A stretch of DNA of 64,000 nt. Origin: Axinella damicornis. Lineage: Eukaryota; Porifera; Demospongiae; Axinellida; Axinellidae. The notes below the pieces were generated by a model that searched no databases, was not told the DNA's origin, and saw nothing but the letters and a program-made list of their open reading frames with translations. This document shows positions 1-23,200 of this stretch, in pieces (within the stretch, counting starts at the first letter, position 1; every line of letters begins with the position of its first letter). The stretch is from NCBI GenBank assembly GCA_963931865.1, contig OZ007506.1, positions 4,026,926 to 4,090,925 of the forward strand. The letters are read 5' to 3'. The position numbers and the translations under genes were made by a program.

Positions 1-303
1 ACTGCCTAGAATTGGGGATCCCGGTTACGGACATGGTTGGATTGACTGTACAAGCACATTGTCATGAGCGGACACTCTCACTGTACACCACCACAGCCTC
101 CGGCACATTTATCTCACGATTATCACGGTTGTCACGCATATATACATCACACTTCTGAGCATGTGCAGTAGTATCATTGACCACGCCCTTTACGTTGACA
201 TTAATAATATCATGCATCTGCACTGCTTGCGATTGCACCATGGGTTGTCTGAAGGGCTGAATGAGGCAGGGTGTAAGGCTGGTCAACCGGAGGGGGATTG
301 TAA

Positions 304-599
304 CAATGTTGTTTTAGTTAACTAAAACTAAAACTATAATGCATTTTAGTATGGCATATTTCACTTTAGTAATTAAAACTAAAACTTAAAATGAGGACTG
401 TCTCAGTCTGTTAATTAAAACTACAACTAAACTAATATTAAAATCACCCAAAAATGGTGGTTACTAAAACTAAAAGAGCCTTTACTAACCCTTTTGAGAT
501 TTAGTAATTAAAACTAACACTAAACTAAACAATGCGACTTCTACCTAATTAAAACCAAAAACTAAACTATTTCAGTTTTAGATAACTAAAACAACATTG
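304..599. mobile_element. hAT-type MITE with perfect 8-bp target duplication
   Basis: The ends are inverted copies (CAATGTTGTTTTAGTTA at the left, its near-perfect complement at the right) and the element is flanked by GATTGTAA at 296-303 and 600-607. An 8-bp duplication and short terminal repeats fit the hAT superfamily. The 296-bp interior is AT-rich, made of TTAGTAATTAAAACT-like units, and codes for nothing. A degraded piece of the same element lies at 3985-4053. Confidence 0.85.
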
Positions 600-709
600 G
601 ATTGTAAGCGGGTTGGACCTTAATCCGTCACTAGATACTGCAGGGTCCAGCTAGTTCTAACTACTGTACATGCAAAACACACAATCGCATGTGTATTTTT
701 TACCTGCAG

Positions 710-869
710 GTATGTTTCTGGCCTGGTAGCATGGATCTACATCCTGTTACTGCCATTCGTAGCTTGCATCCCAGCCCTGACTCCGCTGACTGACTTCTTG
801 CTCAAAGTGGTTCAGTTCCCCTTTGTGGCCGGCACAAACATCAAGGAAGGAAAGCTAGGAATGGATTAG
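710..869 (+). CDS. 3' terminal exon of an unidentified membrane protein
   Basis: A strong acceptor (pyrimidine tract then CAG at 707-709) is followed by 53 open codons and TAG at 867-869. The peptide is mostly hydrophobic, beginning YVSGLVAWIYILLLPF, and ends in a short polar tail (GTNIKEGKLGMD), so it reads like the last transmembrane segment(s) and tail of a multi-pass protein. The upstream exons must lie left of the window or within 1-700, where I found no convincing partner. I do not recognise the family. The MITE at 304-599 would lie in its last intron. Confidence 0.4.
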
Positions 870-2242
870 GGAACTCTAATGTCCATAAATCAAAAAATCA
901 ACTTTTTATTGTTGAAAGTATTAGCAACTGATTTGGAGTGTGCGTAGTCTTGCTGCTGTAGTATGTGGATGTGATGTGATAATGGTGTCAAGCTGTATGC
1001 TATTAATTTTAGCATGCTCAAAATTAGCCTTTGATCTTGGCCACATGCAATCTAGAAGAAGTTTCCGTGAATCAGGAGTGCATAATGCATGAATTACAAA
1101 ATGGTTATGAGTCTGGCAGGAGGTATATAGGCCGATCGGTTAGGGTATATACAGTCATGTATTAGGGTATCGGTGGGAAGATCAGAGGTTGGAGGAGGCA
1201 TATGCCTATACCTATAGTTAGCCTAAATTACAATTTCAATTCCGGGATGGAAAGTGAACCTAAACAGCTATATATATAGTTTGATGGCATGCGCAGTTTA
1301 CGCACCATATACAAGGAACGTCTAGCTGAGCATCACAAGGGTGGCGTTCTCCACGTTAGTGGCCGGTCTCACTACGGAAGCTGTGATCTTTTGCATGGTC
1401 GTTGCACGCCCTTTTATATGTCATTGTGGCATTGTGCACTCTTTAAACCCCGAGGTCAATTGTAGTTAGGCTTCACGTGTCGCTTCAATGTCTACACGAA
1501 GATGACACAGCATGATAATCTTGATCCTCACTGTCAGTGACAAATGGTCAAGGTGAGTCTGCTGTAACCATAGAGATTCACCCAGTGGGCAGATGATCGG
1601 CTGGTTCACAAACAAAGAGTCTACAATTATGATTGTAGGGATAGCAAACACACAATACAAGATATCTCTTTACAACATATTCATAAGAGTGTTTTCATCA
1701 CCAACAAGACAAGTTCCTATAGCATCAGAACCAGAAAGTTGCCAAACAACATAAACGATCACTTAACTATTGAAACATAATCATTACTCAAGCTATAGAT
1801 CACTGAATTAGAAGCACATGTGCAGTCAATATCATGTGCCTGGGATATACTATGAACAACCTTGATATGCTAATAACGATCACTTACTGAATTAGAAGCA
1901 TGGTCAATGTGCCTGGGATATACTATTATACAACCTCAATATTAATGTGAGGTGTAGTTTTGTTGTGTCCCCCTTTAGGCCATGGAGTGCTGGCTTCTTA
2001 CCTATAAGTACTATGACTGTGTGTGTGTGTATATATAGCTGAGTGTCACCCCCTTGAGCTACACGGTTAGCTAGGCTCTAGCTAGCTCTCCTTGCTCGAG
2101 CGCTCAGCAATTTGATGATAGTTGTAGGAAGTTAACAGTGACCTCATTGTCCTCCAAATATCGTTGAATTGCCCTTGCCTTTTCACTCAGCAAGCTGCTT
2201 GAACTCTGCACAGCTACTGATATCTCCACATCTGACCTCTAG
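870..2242. other. Intergenic stretch, no gene seen
   Basis: No coding exon could be supported on either strand. An imperfect direct duplication of about 65 bp (1798-1866 and 1879-1938, both containing TGCCTGGGATATACTAT) and a short TG/TA run near 2018-2036 are the only structures noticed. Confidence 0.5.
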
Positions 2243-2564
2243 TTCCGGCCGTACACAAAGTACTTGGCCATAGGTGAGACTGGTAATTTATGCATGTATT
2301 ATGTAGATTCCTGTTGAACACACCATGAGTGCAACTGAGCTACTGATAACTATACTTTTATGTTGACAGTGTTTGCCATCATGATCTGGGTGTTACACAT
2401 CTGCAGACAGTTTCTTATGGCTGGTAAAGAGATATGCAAAATATTATGTTAACTTGTGTATACTGGTTGAATCGTTAGCGCACATGGAATAAACAGAGTA
2501 ACAAACTTCCCACAACATTGAACAGCTAAAGAATGCTGCATTTGCAGAGCCACCACAGTCATGA
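2243..2564 (+). CDS. Possible 3' exons of a small one-helix membrane protein
   Basis: Three short blocks join in frame with canonical splice sites: 2243-2273, 2370-2423 and 2548-2564, ending in TGA. Together they read a basic start (FRPYTKYLAI), one hydrophobic helix (VFAIMIWVLHIC) and a short tail ending EPPQS. Phase agreement over two introns is the main support. No upstream exon or start codon was found and the family is not recognised, so this may be the end of a small membrane protein or a chance arrangement. Confidence 0.3.
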
Positions 2565-2824
2565 TTCTCTTCTTTGGATAATGGATCTTGATATTATGTG
2601 CTGACACTTCAAACTGAAGTTGACCCCGTCTGTAAATCTCTTTCGCCCAGTTACTATTCTGATAGTTCAGACTTGCGCCAGAGAGTTGTAATTACAAAAT
2701 CACTGTAACTTTAATTGAGCAAGAACACATTACATTGTAGCTCTTCACATGTAGTTTTGTAGCCTTGTTCCCAGGCCTGGCTTCCATCATTGATCTGGCA
2801 AGAGGGAGGAGTGGACAGGATACA

Positions 2825-3030
2825 TGGATAATCACATGCTCTTACCATGTTGTAGACAAAGCTCTCAAAGGCGTTGTAGTCACTGATGTCATGGATAATC
2901 ACACGCTCTTACCACGTTGTAGACAAAGCTCTCAATGGCGTTGTAGTCACTGATGTCATCGATAATCACATACTCTTACCATGTTGTAGACAAAGCTCTC
3001 AAAGGCGTTGTGGTCACTGATGTCATTGAT
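2825..3030. repeat. 67-bp tandem repeat, three copies
   Basis: Units starting at 2825, 2892 and 2959 differ by only a few bases. On the minus strand each unit contains the open peptide DISDYNAFESFVYNM (or a variant) followed by GTAAGAG, a good donor-like site. The outermost copy (about 3030) is preceded by an AACAG acceptor-like site. It looks like an exon plus donor copied three times, but no gene could be built around it. Confidence 0.7.
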
Positions 3031-3544
3031 ATGCTGTTAAATTATTGGTGTGTTAGTTCGTGGGTTTAAATGTAATGGTGGTTGCCATGGATCGAGTCCT
3101 GCGTGTTTCCATGGAAGGTTTTGATCTCTGTACCCAGATACTGATGTCACCATGACTATGCAAACAAGCACACCAATTTCAACAGCATATGTAACTAGCT
3201 GTTTACAATCAGAAGCATCAGAAAAAATATACAGTACAGTTGACGTTCAATGTTATGAGTAGTTCTCATGTTTCAGGTAAATTAAGCAAGCAAACCAGAG
3301 TAATTTTGCATGGCCATGTGTAAGCCACTGTAACATATTATGCATGGGTCCCTCCATCTCTTGTAATTTGAATCAGGTTTGGATACATAATTCCTATAAC
3401 ATCAGCCTAGCTTCAATCCAGCTCTGCAAGAGAAGCCTAGCTACAATTATGTTCCATACATAATGCAGCCAATTTGTCACCTGTTGAATATTAATATTGA
3501 TGAGATTAGTCATAGTGGATTAAGAAACACAGAGATGACATGAT

Positions 3545-6500
3545 CTATAAATATGTGATGTTTGCAATTGACTGCAACCAGTTCACTCCAGTTAGATTAT
3601 GACTTAATCCAGTGCTACTAGTTATCTTCCAATCTTCCCTTAGAAACCACGCATTTCCAAGTTCTGCTGCGACCATCTTCTTCGCAATGTTGCCCTTTGA
3701 TGCTAGTTTATGCCACACATAGTAGTCTGCAGCCTTGCCTTTACTGCAATGTCGACATATCACATTAGTGGATAGGATAGTGACCTTTGGCCCCTTTCTA
3801 CAATGTCCGTGTGTGGCCATACCACCTTCTTCCTTATGCCACGTGATGTTGCACCAGTCCAGGGCATAGTTCATCTTCACCTGGTCGTCTACCACACTGA
3901 CTTGAGCCATTGCAGACCACAGTAGATCTGTGAAATCAACAGTAATTGCAATTGAAATAACACGTAAGCAAGAGTAAACATAAAATGCGAGGCATATATT
4001 TTTTAATGAATGTTAGCTCAGTCTGTTCATTAAAACTAGAACTAAACTAATACTAGCCAGAATGTTTTATCAAGCACTTCCCGAAAGCTCAACTAAGAGC
4101 TTCACTCTCTCTCTACAAACAGCCTGGACTGCCATACAGCCGTGGGTCATCATCAGCATGCAGGTTTCACTGTGGAACAGCCTGGACTGCCATACAGCCG
4201 TGGGTCATCATCAGCATGCAGGTTTCACTGTGGAACAGCCTGGACTGCCATACAGCCATGGGTCATCATCAGCATGCAGGTTTCACTGTGGAACAGCCTG
4301 GACTGCCATACAGCCGTGGGTCATCATCAGCATGCAGGTTTCACTGTGGAACAGCCTGGACTGCCATACAGCCATGGGTCATCATCAGCATGCAGGTTTC
4401 ACTGTGGAACAGCCTGGACTGCCATACAGCCGTGGGTCATCATCAGCATGCAGGTTTCACTGTGGAACAGCCTGGACTGCCATACAGCCGTGGGTCATCA
4501 TCAGCATGCAGGTTTCACTGTGGAACAGCCTGGACTGCCATACAGCCGTGGGTCATCATCAGCATGCAGGTTTCACTGTGGAACAGCCTGGACTGCCATA
4601 CAGCCGTGGGTCATCATCAGCATGCAGGTTTCACTGTGGAACAGCCTGGACTGCCATACAGCCGTGGGTCATCATCAGCATGCAGGTTTCACTGTGGAAC
4701 AGCCTGGACTGCCATACAGCCGTGGGTCATCATCAGCATGCAGGTTTCACTGTGGAACAGCCTGGACTGCCATACAGCCGTGGGTCATCATCAGCATGCA
4801 GGTTTCACTGTGGAACAGCCTGGACTGCCATACAGCCGTGGGTCATCATCAGCATGCAGGTTTCACTGTGGAACAGCCTGGACTGCCATACAGCCGTGGG
4901 TCATCATCAGCATGCAGGTTTCACTGTGGAACAGCCTGGACTGCCATACAGCCGTGGGTCATCATCAGCATGCAGGTTTCACTGTGGAACAGCCTGGACT
5001 GCCATACAGCCATGGGTCATCATCAGCATGCAGGTTTCACTGTGGAACAGCCTGGACTGCCATACAGCCGTGGGTCATCATCAGCATGCAGGTTTCACTG
5101 TGGAACAGCCTGGACTGCCATACAGCCATGGGTCATCATCAGCATGCAGGTTTCACTGTGGAACAGCCTGGACTGCCATACAGCCATGGGTCATCATCAG
5201 CATGCAGGTTTCACTGTGGTGGTAGGTGGCAACTGCAAGGGCGCTCATACTCAAGGGTAGCGTTGTGACAGACACATAATGCCTGCCACATCCCCGGAGC
5301 CAGGATGCATTCCACTCTATTAAGGATGCATTCCACTCTATTAAGGCCGTTGTCAGCCATGGAGGTTGGTTCCCTGCAGATGGTGCCACCCAGGCACCCC
5401 AACAGCCGCTGACTCGATCAGTTTACTGACCAAGAGTGGTTTTGGTGTATATAAACTTCTTCATAAAAGGTAGTTAACCTTTGAGAAAATGCCTAGCTCA
5501 TTTCATCTAGGCCAGAAGACTGTTGTCTAGCCCCATTCAGGTGTAACCACATAAAATTGTTTTTGAACCAGAATTCAAACCTTAAGCTTTGTTCCCAGCC
5601 ATATTTTGATCGCTTGAAGTACAGAGTTCGAAATTAAAAGTGGGAGGCGAAAAGCTGGGTGAGGCTTACGAGGCCGCGAGGCTGCACATATACAATACTG
5701 TACATCCATGCTTCATTTACAGTGAGTATCAATTGACAACATCACAGATAAAATATTGGATCCTAGATTCCTAGGTAGGAATTCTTGATATGATGGGTTT
5801 CAGAGCAGCTGCTACAAGTACATTTCTGCCCACAATGCATAATACCTATTTTGAACCACTCACACAGTGCATGGAATGCACTTACCAGTTCCCTTGTTGC
5901 TTCTGAATAGAGACATGCCCATACAGAATGTTTGTCCCCACTTCTTTCCCAACCTCCAAGGGAATTTTCCAGCTGACCCAATCACATCACTGTCCCAGTA
6001 TTTATTGAAAAGAGGCTGCATATTCTTGAGAACAACTGCGTCAGTGTCATAATTTGCGACATCATACCCCCAGTAATTTAGGAATCGGATGATGGTTAAC
6101 CGGACAACCCATATGTGAGAATATAGACCCTCGATGCTAGCATTTGGTTTGATCACACTCCACAGATTGATGTAGACTGATGGCAGATCCTTCCCTTTCA
6201 AGAACGAGTGAAGTGGTTCATCTAGAGCAAATATCAGCACATTCTCAAGGGGAGGCTCTGCTCGAATCCAGGCTGCAATAAGCCAGTTCAGGACATTAGG
6301 CAGATACTGAGAGTTTGCTACAACCACATTGACTTGCCTGCCAGTTATGTGATTCAAAACGCCCTTCAATGTCGCCACCCATGGTGCTTTCAACAATTCT
6401 TTCATTGGCCATATTGCAAGTGAATAGGGGAAGATAACCTCCTGATCAGTGGAAGATTCAAACAATGCAGACAGTGGCCTTTCATTTTCCTCATACGTCT

Positions 6501-6657
6501 CAGCATCAGATAACACAACCTTGTTGTACAATTTCATCGTAGTGCCTGAATTCCAGAAAGATGAACCGCCATCTCGTATTCTGGATCCAAGTAATCCGGC
6601 AAGTGATACCAGGATTGCCAGTGCTCCAAGGCGAATGATTAACTTGCCAACTCCCAT
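3545..6657 (-). CDS. Type II membrane nucleotide-diphospho-sugar transferase-like protein
   Basis: Two exons: 6657-5886 (start ATG at 6657) and 3927-3545 (stop at 3545-3547). They join in frame after a GTAAGT donor and a TTTCACAG acceptor to give 384 residues. A short N-terminal tail and one hydrophobic anchor (about residues 5-26) predict a Golgi or ER type II enzyme with a luminal catalytic domain. The domain resembles the nucleotide-diphospho-sugar transferase family (PF03407 type): a conserved YLPNVLNWL segment, a DxD-like metal/nucleotide-sugar site (NYDTDAVVL), then GKKWGQTFCMGM, a lysine after the splice (DDQVKMNYALDW) and a cysteine-rich C-terminal region with LGNAWFLREDW. The substrate is unknown. 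The gene is divergent from SLC10A7, 607 bp apart. Its 1.96-kb intron holds the 58-bp minisatellite. Confidence 0.82.
3985..4053. mobile_element. Fragment of the 304-599 hAT MITE
   Basis: The stretch containing CTCAGTCTGTTCATTAAAAC and ACTAAACTAATACTAG matches the interior of the MITE at about 400-445. No terminal repeats remain. It abuts the 58-bp minisatellite. Confidence 0.55.
4120..5219. repeat. 58-bp minisatellite, about 19 nearly identical copies
   Basis: The unit starts CAGCCTGGACTGCCATACAG and repeats every 58 bp from 4120 to 5219. Almost the only variation is one G/A site in each unit (CCGTGGG or CCATGGG). Because 58 is not divisible by 3 and the unit has no stop in any plus-strand frame, all three plus frames stay open for over 1 kb, which explains three long overlapping open frames. 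It lies in the glycosyltransferase intron, on the opposite strand to that gene, so it is read here as non-coding. Confidence 0.95.
5220..5885. other. Intron remainder of the glycosyltransferase gene
   Basis: Contains a short tandem pair (GGATGCATTCCACTCTATTA twice, about 5303-5344). Nothing else recognisable was found before the exon boundary at 5886. Confidence 0.5.
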
Positions 6658-7263
6658 CTTTCCAATGTGGTTATATACTCTCTCTAGTTACTGTTTGCTG
6701 ATGGAACATCTGAAGAGGGATAATGAGCAGATTGTTTGAAACATAATAGTGGATTGTTTGTTTCATTGTACGACCTCGGGATTGTAAATGGATTCTGGAT
6801 ACTGAATTGAGTTGCTACAGGTGCGTAGATTGCTTCATTTATGATGCACAGATTAAGTTAGATGTATCGACGTGGATATTGGTCCAGCAGGAAGTACATA
6901 CAAATTCTGTACCACTGTCTTTCAGCCCCGCCCACTTATGTTCCAACGACTACCTAGGGACTTCTTACCTCTGTTCTTTCATCTCGGGCGCCAAATCCTG
7001 TTCGCTTGAATTCGAAACAGAGCTCTTCTCGATCTCCAACACTCGGACTCGTACTCCACGCTTCTGTAATCTGTTGACATAAACAATACACAGGGTCAGG
7101 GGGGCCCGCAGGATCTAGGACAATACAACTAGTGGCGCATATCGCATGGCGCCAACAACATGCCATGGCCATAATTTTAACCCGTTTTCAATGTTCACGT
7201 TTAACTCCTATTGTCCGGCATATTTATGTGCGCATGGTACATGTATACATGGTGTAGTTACAT
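6658..7263. promoter_or_regulatory. Shared upstream region of glycosyltransferase and SLC10A7
   Basis: This 606-bp region separates two divergent start codons, so both promoters must lie here or in adjacent untranslated exons. It contains a GGATATTGGTCCAGCAGGAA motif at 6874-6893 that also occurs, as an inverted pair, at 19153-19178 and 19254-19275, so part of it may be transposon-derived. No TATA box is convincing. Confidence 0.45.
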
Positions 7264-19018
<11,755 letters not shown>

Positions 19019-19496
19019 CTTAAATTATACCGACAGCCTAGCTGAATCTTTAACTTTTTTTTTTTTACAAATTTGTACCATAGAGGTATCTATGGTTAAT
19101 TTCGAATTCATTGAATAACTTAACTTTCCTTCAACTTAAAGTATACGACGTAGATATCGGTCCGGCAGGAAGTACATACTTTAGGTATAGGTACCGGAAA
19201 CACGCGCGCATCTAGAACCGGCCCTGGCCCTAATATACCCTAACCCATTGCCCTACTTCCTGCCGGACCAATATCCACTTTGTAAAGCATAACACTGTAC
19301 ACTGTGGTATCCCTTAGACAAGTACAAGTACGGACAAGATTTTAGTACATGTATATACGTAGTTTACATGCAAATGACTGTGAAGCTTGAGTGTAGTTGC
19401 ACAGAATAAGTGATGCTTAGCTAGACTATATACAGTCATGCATATTTTTTCCATGTGTCTTGCATGGCCGGTCAGCACACTTCCAGTGCGATTCTT
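19019..19496. other. Convergent intergenic region with a small inverted-repeat element
   Basis: It separates the 3' ends of SLC10A7 and the secreted protein. GATATCGGTCCGGCAGGAAG (19153-19172) is inverted at 19254-19275, bounding a probable 130-bp element. The same motif occurs upstream of SLC10A7 at 6874-6893. No polyadenylation signal is obvious. Confidence 0.5.
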
Positions 19497-20159
19497 TCAC
19501 TGACCGATTGTTGAGTCTTCAATTGCAGATACAATCCCAGGCTCATCGACCAGTTCTCTTAGCACGTTAACAAATGCCTGGAACTCGTACGTGTTCATAC
19601 AATGGTGACTTCCAATCGTGTTTCGGTTCATCGAGACGCTCAGGTCGGCCAGATTGACAACATGGCGTATTGCATCCTGTGAAGTGACACTTGCGGCTAC
19701 TTCGTCGATCACTTCTTTGAGGATATCAGCGAGCGTTTGAAATTGGTATGTGTTTATGCAAATACGGTCTCTGCTACCATGGCCCACCGCAGCGTCTGGA
19801 GGAAACTCCGAGTCAGCTAAATCAATAATGCGGTCGCTGGGAGTGGTTGGCACGATTATAGCCGCTGTAGGTGGCTGGTGGGGAGTTGTATCGGTTTTGC
19901 TGTCGACTTCTTCTTCTTGGGAGAATTCATTCTCCTCGTGTGTTGCGGCCTGCTGCAGCGTGCGATCTTCAGATACCTCGAGTTCAAATTCCCCATGCCT
20001 CGCCTCAATCTGTGTCAATAGCTGGTTGAGTTCATGTAGCAAACCTGCCGCCATCGACCGCGGTTGTACATGTGGTGCCGAATGGGAACGGCAGAAAAAT
20101 AGACAGGCAATAAGGAAAACGGCTTTCGTCGACATTGTTCCCAGGGCCGGCTGCACCAC
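19497..20159 (-). CDS. Secreted protein of unknown function with an internal repeat
   Basis: One uninterrupted exon encodes 220 residues from the first ATG. A second ATG eight codons in (20135) gives a more typical signal peptide (STKAVFLIACLFFCRSHSA), so either start is possible. The middle is acidic and polar (EENEFSQEEEVDSKTDTT), probably disordered. The C-terminal half holds two copies of a roughly 45-residue repeat, each with a hydrophobic lead (IIDLAD, VVNLAD) and then a Cys-x-Asn-Thr-Tyr-x-Phe-Gln core: CINTYQFQTLADILKEVIDE and CMNTYEFQAFVNVLRELVDE. Each repeat has a single cysteine, which could pair with the other. I do not recognise the family and no known toxin or enzyme motif is visible. 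Its start lies only 136 bp from that of cathepsin O on the opposite strand. Confidence 0.7.
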   Translation of the reverse strand: MVQPALGTMSTKAVFLIACLFFCRSHSAPHVQPRSMAAGLLHELNQLLTQIEARHGEFELEVSEDRTLQQAATHEENEFSQEEEVDSKTDTTPHQPPTAAIIVPTTPSDRIIDLADSEFPPDAAVGHGSRDRICINTYQFQTLADILKEVIDEVAASVTSQDAIRHVVNLADLSVSMNRNTIGSHHCMNTYEFQAFVNVLRELVDEPGIVSAIEDSTIGQ

Positions 20160-20295
20160 CGTACCGCCTGAGTTATTCCCAGGCTCGTTCCAATTCCGCT
20201 TGCGCGGATTGGGATCGAGATTAGTCCAGTGTGGTGCATGTCACATGACCGCATGAGTATAGTTACAAAGTCTCAGCGTTGCAACTGGCTGAAAG
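20160..20295. promoter_or_regulatory. Compact bidirectional promoter region
   Basis: Only 136 bp separate the divergent start codons of the secreted protein and cathepsin O, so the two probably share a promoter. CGTTCCAATTCCGCTTGCGC and a GGATTGGGATCGAG stretch lie within it. Part resembles a degraded TAGCCTCGTTCCCAGGC terminus (TATTCCCAGGCTCGTTCC). Confidence 0.5.
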
Positions 20296-23200
20296 ATGCT
20301 GCTGAGACGACTGTGGGCTGAAATCCTAGTCTGTTGCTTCTTCTTTGCGCTGCCACTGGCACTCGACGTCCCGGACTCCAAGGAATGGGTGTTATTTGAC
20401 GAGTTTATGACGAAATACAACAAAAGCTACAAGAACAATTCCACAGCCGTTCTACAGCGATTCAGAGTGTTCCAGGTAGGAATTTGAACTAGCCGTAATG
20501 GTGATAGAAGTATCCACGGTCTCGCAGACCCATCGTTATAAATAGTTTATGTACAGAGTAATGGAATCGGACTGGCTCTCGAGGCGTGCCACGCCCCCTT
20601 GTAAGAGGAAATCTGCTTCACGAGGGCCATGGCTATTTCAGACTGCATGCTTCAGTGGTGTATGGTGCAGGTACAATACTCATGAATAGCCTATACCCCC
20701 ATGTGGCTGGGGGAATCCAAAGAACGTCGGGTCACTATCGTTTCTTGTTCTCGCTTGAATCAATATCGATCACAGTGACCATAAATTTGCATTTACGTAT
20801 TTGATGTGTTTTCCAATCTGATTAGTGCTGCCAACATTCCCTCCGACGTCGACGAAGCCTGTCTATAGTGACCAGGCATTCTTTCCCCCGTGAACATCTG
20901 ACCCACGAGACTGCCATCCATACACATCCCAAGTGTGACGAACATATACACACATACAAGCACATGCTGACATGTAATCTTATGTGCAGACCCGCATTAT
21001 TCCTGCTCGGAAATTGCAGTTGTGCATGGTACTAAATCCTACCTACTGTACGTAGAACAGAGCTGAAAATAACAGGCGGCCATCGGTCAATTTCCGTGCA
21101 AGCAGCTGACAGGGAGGTCAAATTACCACTTGACTGGCCACTTTGTCCGGGCGTTTACATAGAGCTAATTAGACTAAGTGTCTGCTCACTAATTAGCATA
21201 TGAGGGGTTTCTGTCTAGAAGAAGCGCAAGTTTGGCAGAAGTGCTCAGGTTCAATTCCCTTTTTCAGCTGATTCTTTTTCCCTAGTGTAAGATACATGGG
21301 TTGAATCAGCCAGCTGATTTTACCCCTCTCTTCTTTAGATTTGTGCATGTTTCAATGATATAAATTTTATCGCCTTGTGTTATGTGGGAGTAAACATCAG
21401 CACATCTTGGTTCAGGATGTGCTGCATAAGCATAGCACATTTTGACTGTTATATGCTACCACCCTACCTCTTTCCCTGGGAGTTCCGATTGGCTAGTTCT
21501 GCTCTTCGTTCTCTTTTCTGCTTTACACACCAATTTTTTAAGAAGATAATTGTCCGACCAAAGCAACTAAATGGCCGGGCAAAATCGAATTTGACCGGAC
21601 AATTGACCAATTAATACCTAAATGTTATTTTCAGCTCTGGTAGAAGGCCACACTTTCTGATTATGAAACCCAGTGATCAGAATCTTGAGTAGTATGTGTT
21701 GTACTGTTGTGAACCCCTGATTTATGATATACTGTTTTTGATGCAGGAGAGTCTCAGTCGCCATGAGCAACTCAACACGTATGAGGCACTGAAAGGAGGA
21801 GCAGCGGTGTACGGTGTGAACGTGTTCTCAGATCTCACCCAAGAGGAGTTTAAGAGTAAGCTAAGCCGGTTCTGTTCATACATAGGGAGTAGCCTCGTTC
21901 CCAGGCCCTGCCCAGCTTTGTGTCGCTTGCAGTACAGAAATGCGGGAGAGGGCCTCAGGTATATTTCCTCATGTGAGCATGAGAAAAGGTAAAAAATGTT
22001 CAAGCAAAGCTTCACGTTTTGTTCAACCAACTACATGTTCAACGCTTAGTGTGTATGACAGTCACCGCCCGCTAGATAGATATGCATGGTAAGATACCTG
22101 GTACCTTAGCTCTTCCTGCTGTTCTGAGCCCCAGTCACACAACCACTCCTCTTCCTTCTTTTCAAAATTACATTCCATTCCATTGACGTGCTGGGAATCA
22201 GATTAGAAGCATGGGTAAATGAAAGAAGTGAGTTCAAACTTCATCATGAAGTACATGTATTGTACGTCTGCCTGCCAACATAGGAATATATGCCTCTGGG
22301 TTGTCTCCTGGTCCATTTCCAAAGGAAGACCGTGGCTTCATGAGTCATCCAGCTACCTCCACCAATGCTCCAGACAAGTTTGACTGGTGAGCAAGAGTCC
22401 AGCTGTGTGTGTGTGTGTATATCTATCGGGCCTAATCTATCCCAGCTTGTTCTGATGCCCTATCCACTCCTGTGTTGAGGAAAGTGACTGCTCATAATAT
22501 TTCCATTCCAAGTGGCCAGGCTAAAGTGGCTCTAATGAATCCCAATGGCTGCCTGGTGGGAAGACTGTGAGGGTGAACTCCTTGTGGGTGCCCTCTGGTG
22601 CTTCTGTTGTAGCCACTCTGTGCCAGTTGTGTAAGGGTTCCCACCAAATGTAAGCCTGTGTAACGAGGCCACAGGCGTCTAGCAAGCTATCAGGCACTGG
22701 AGGCACAGGTTAGAGAGACGTAAAGATGATCAGAACTAGCAGTTATCAACTGAGAATGAACACAAACTAATAATGCTGAGTCATACTGTGTCCACATGGT
22801 CAAGCAAAACCACAGGTCTGATAAAGGTCACAGGTCACTTTGTTACATTACTCCCCCCTTTGAGGAAGGTCATCCTCGACCGTCAACCAAAAAACAGTCT
22901 TCACACAGAACCAAACACTAGTTCTCTCGATGGTCTTTGCCTTAGCTCCTGGAGTTATGAACTCCATCTTGGGTTGTTGTCGTGCTTTGATTTGATACAG
23001 TTCTTGTCTGTAGAGAGTTACTCGACTGCTAGATAAAGCCTGTCTCCTCAGCTGGTGCTCTACTTAACAGTGATGTTAGTCACTGTGTAGCCTGTCACAT
23101 ATGAGGGCAAGGTCCTTGAACAATGCTCTCTTTTCCTCCAGTCCTAGCGTTCCGCAACCCACCCTTCTCCCCTATCCTCTCCTGGCAGGGGTTCCTCCTG

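Noticed and set aside
62..286. Minus-strand frame of 74 codons
   Set aside because: No splice context, family match or neighbouring exon. Could not be supported.
4120..5219. Possible CRISPR-like array
   Set aside because: The repeats are contiguous with no unique spacers, and the context is a eukaryotic intron.
4062..5268. Three overlapping open frames of 350-387 codons
   Set aside because: They are the three frames of one 58-bp non-coding tandem unit inside an intron. There is no composition or domain support for protein.
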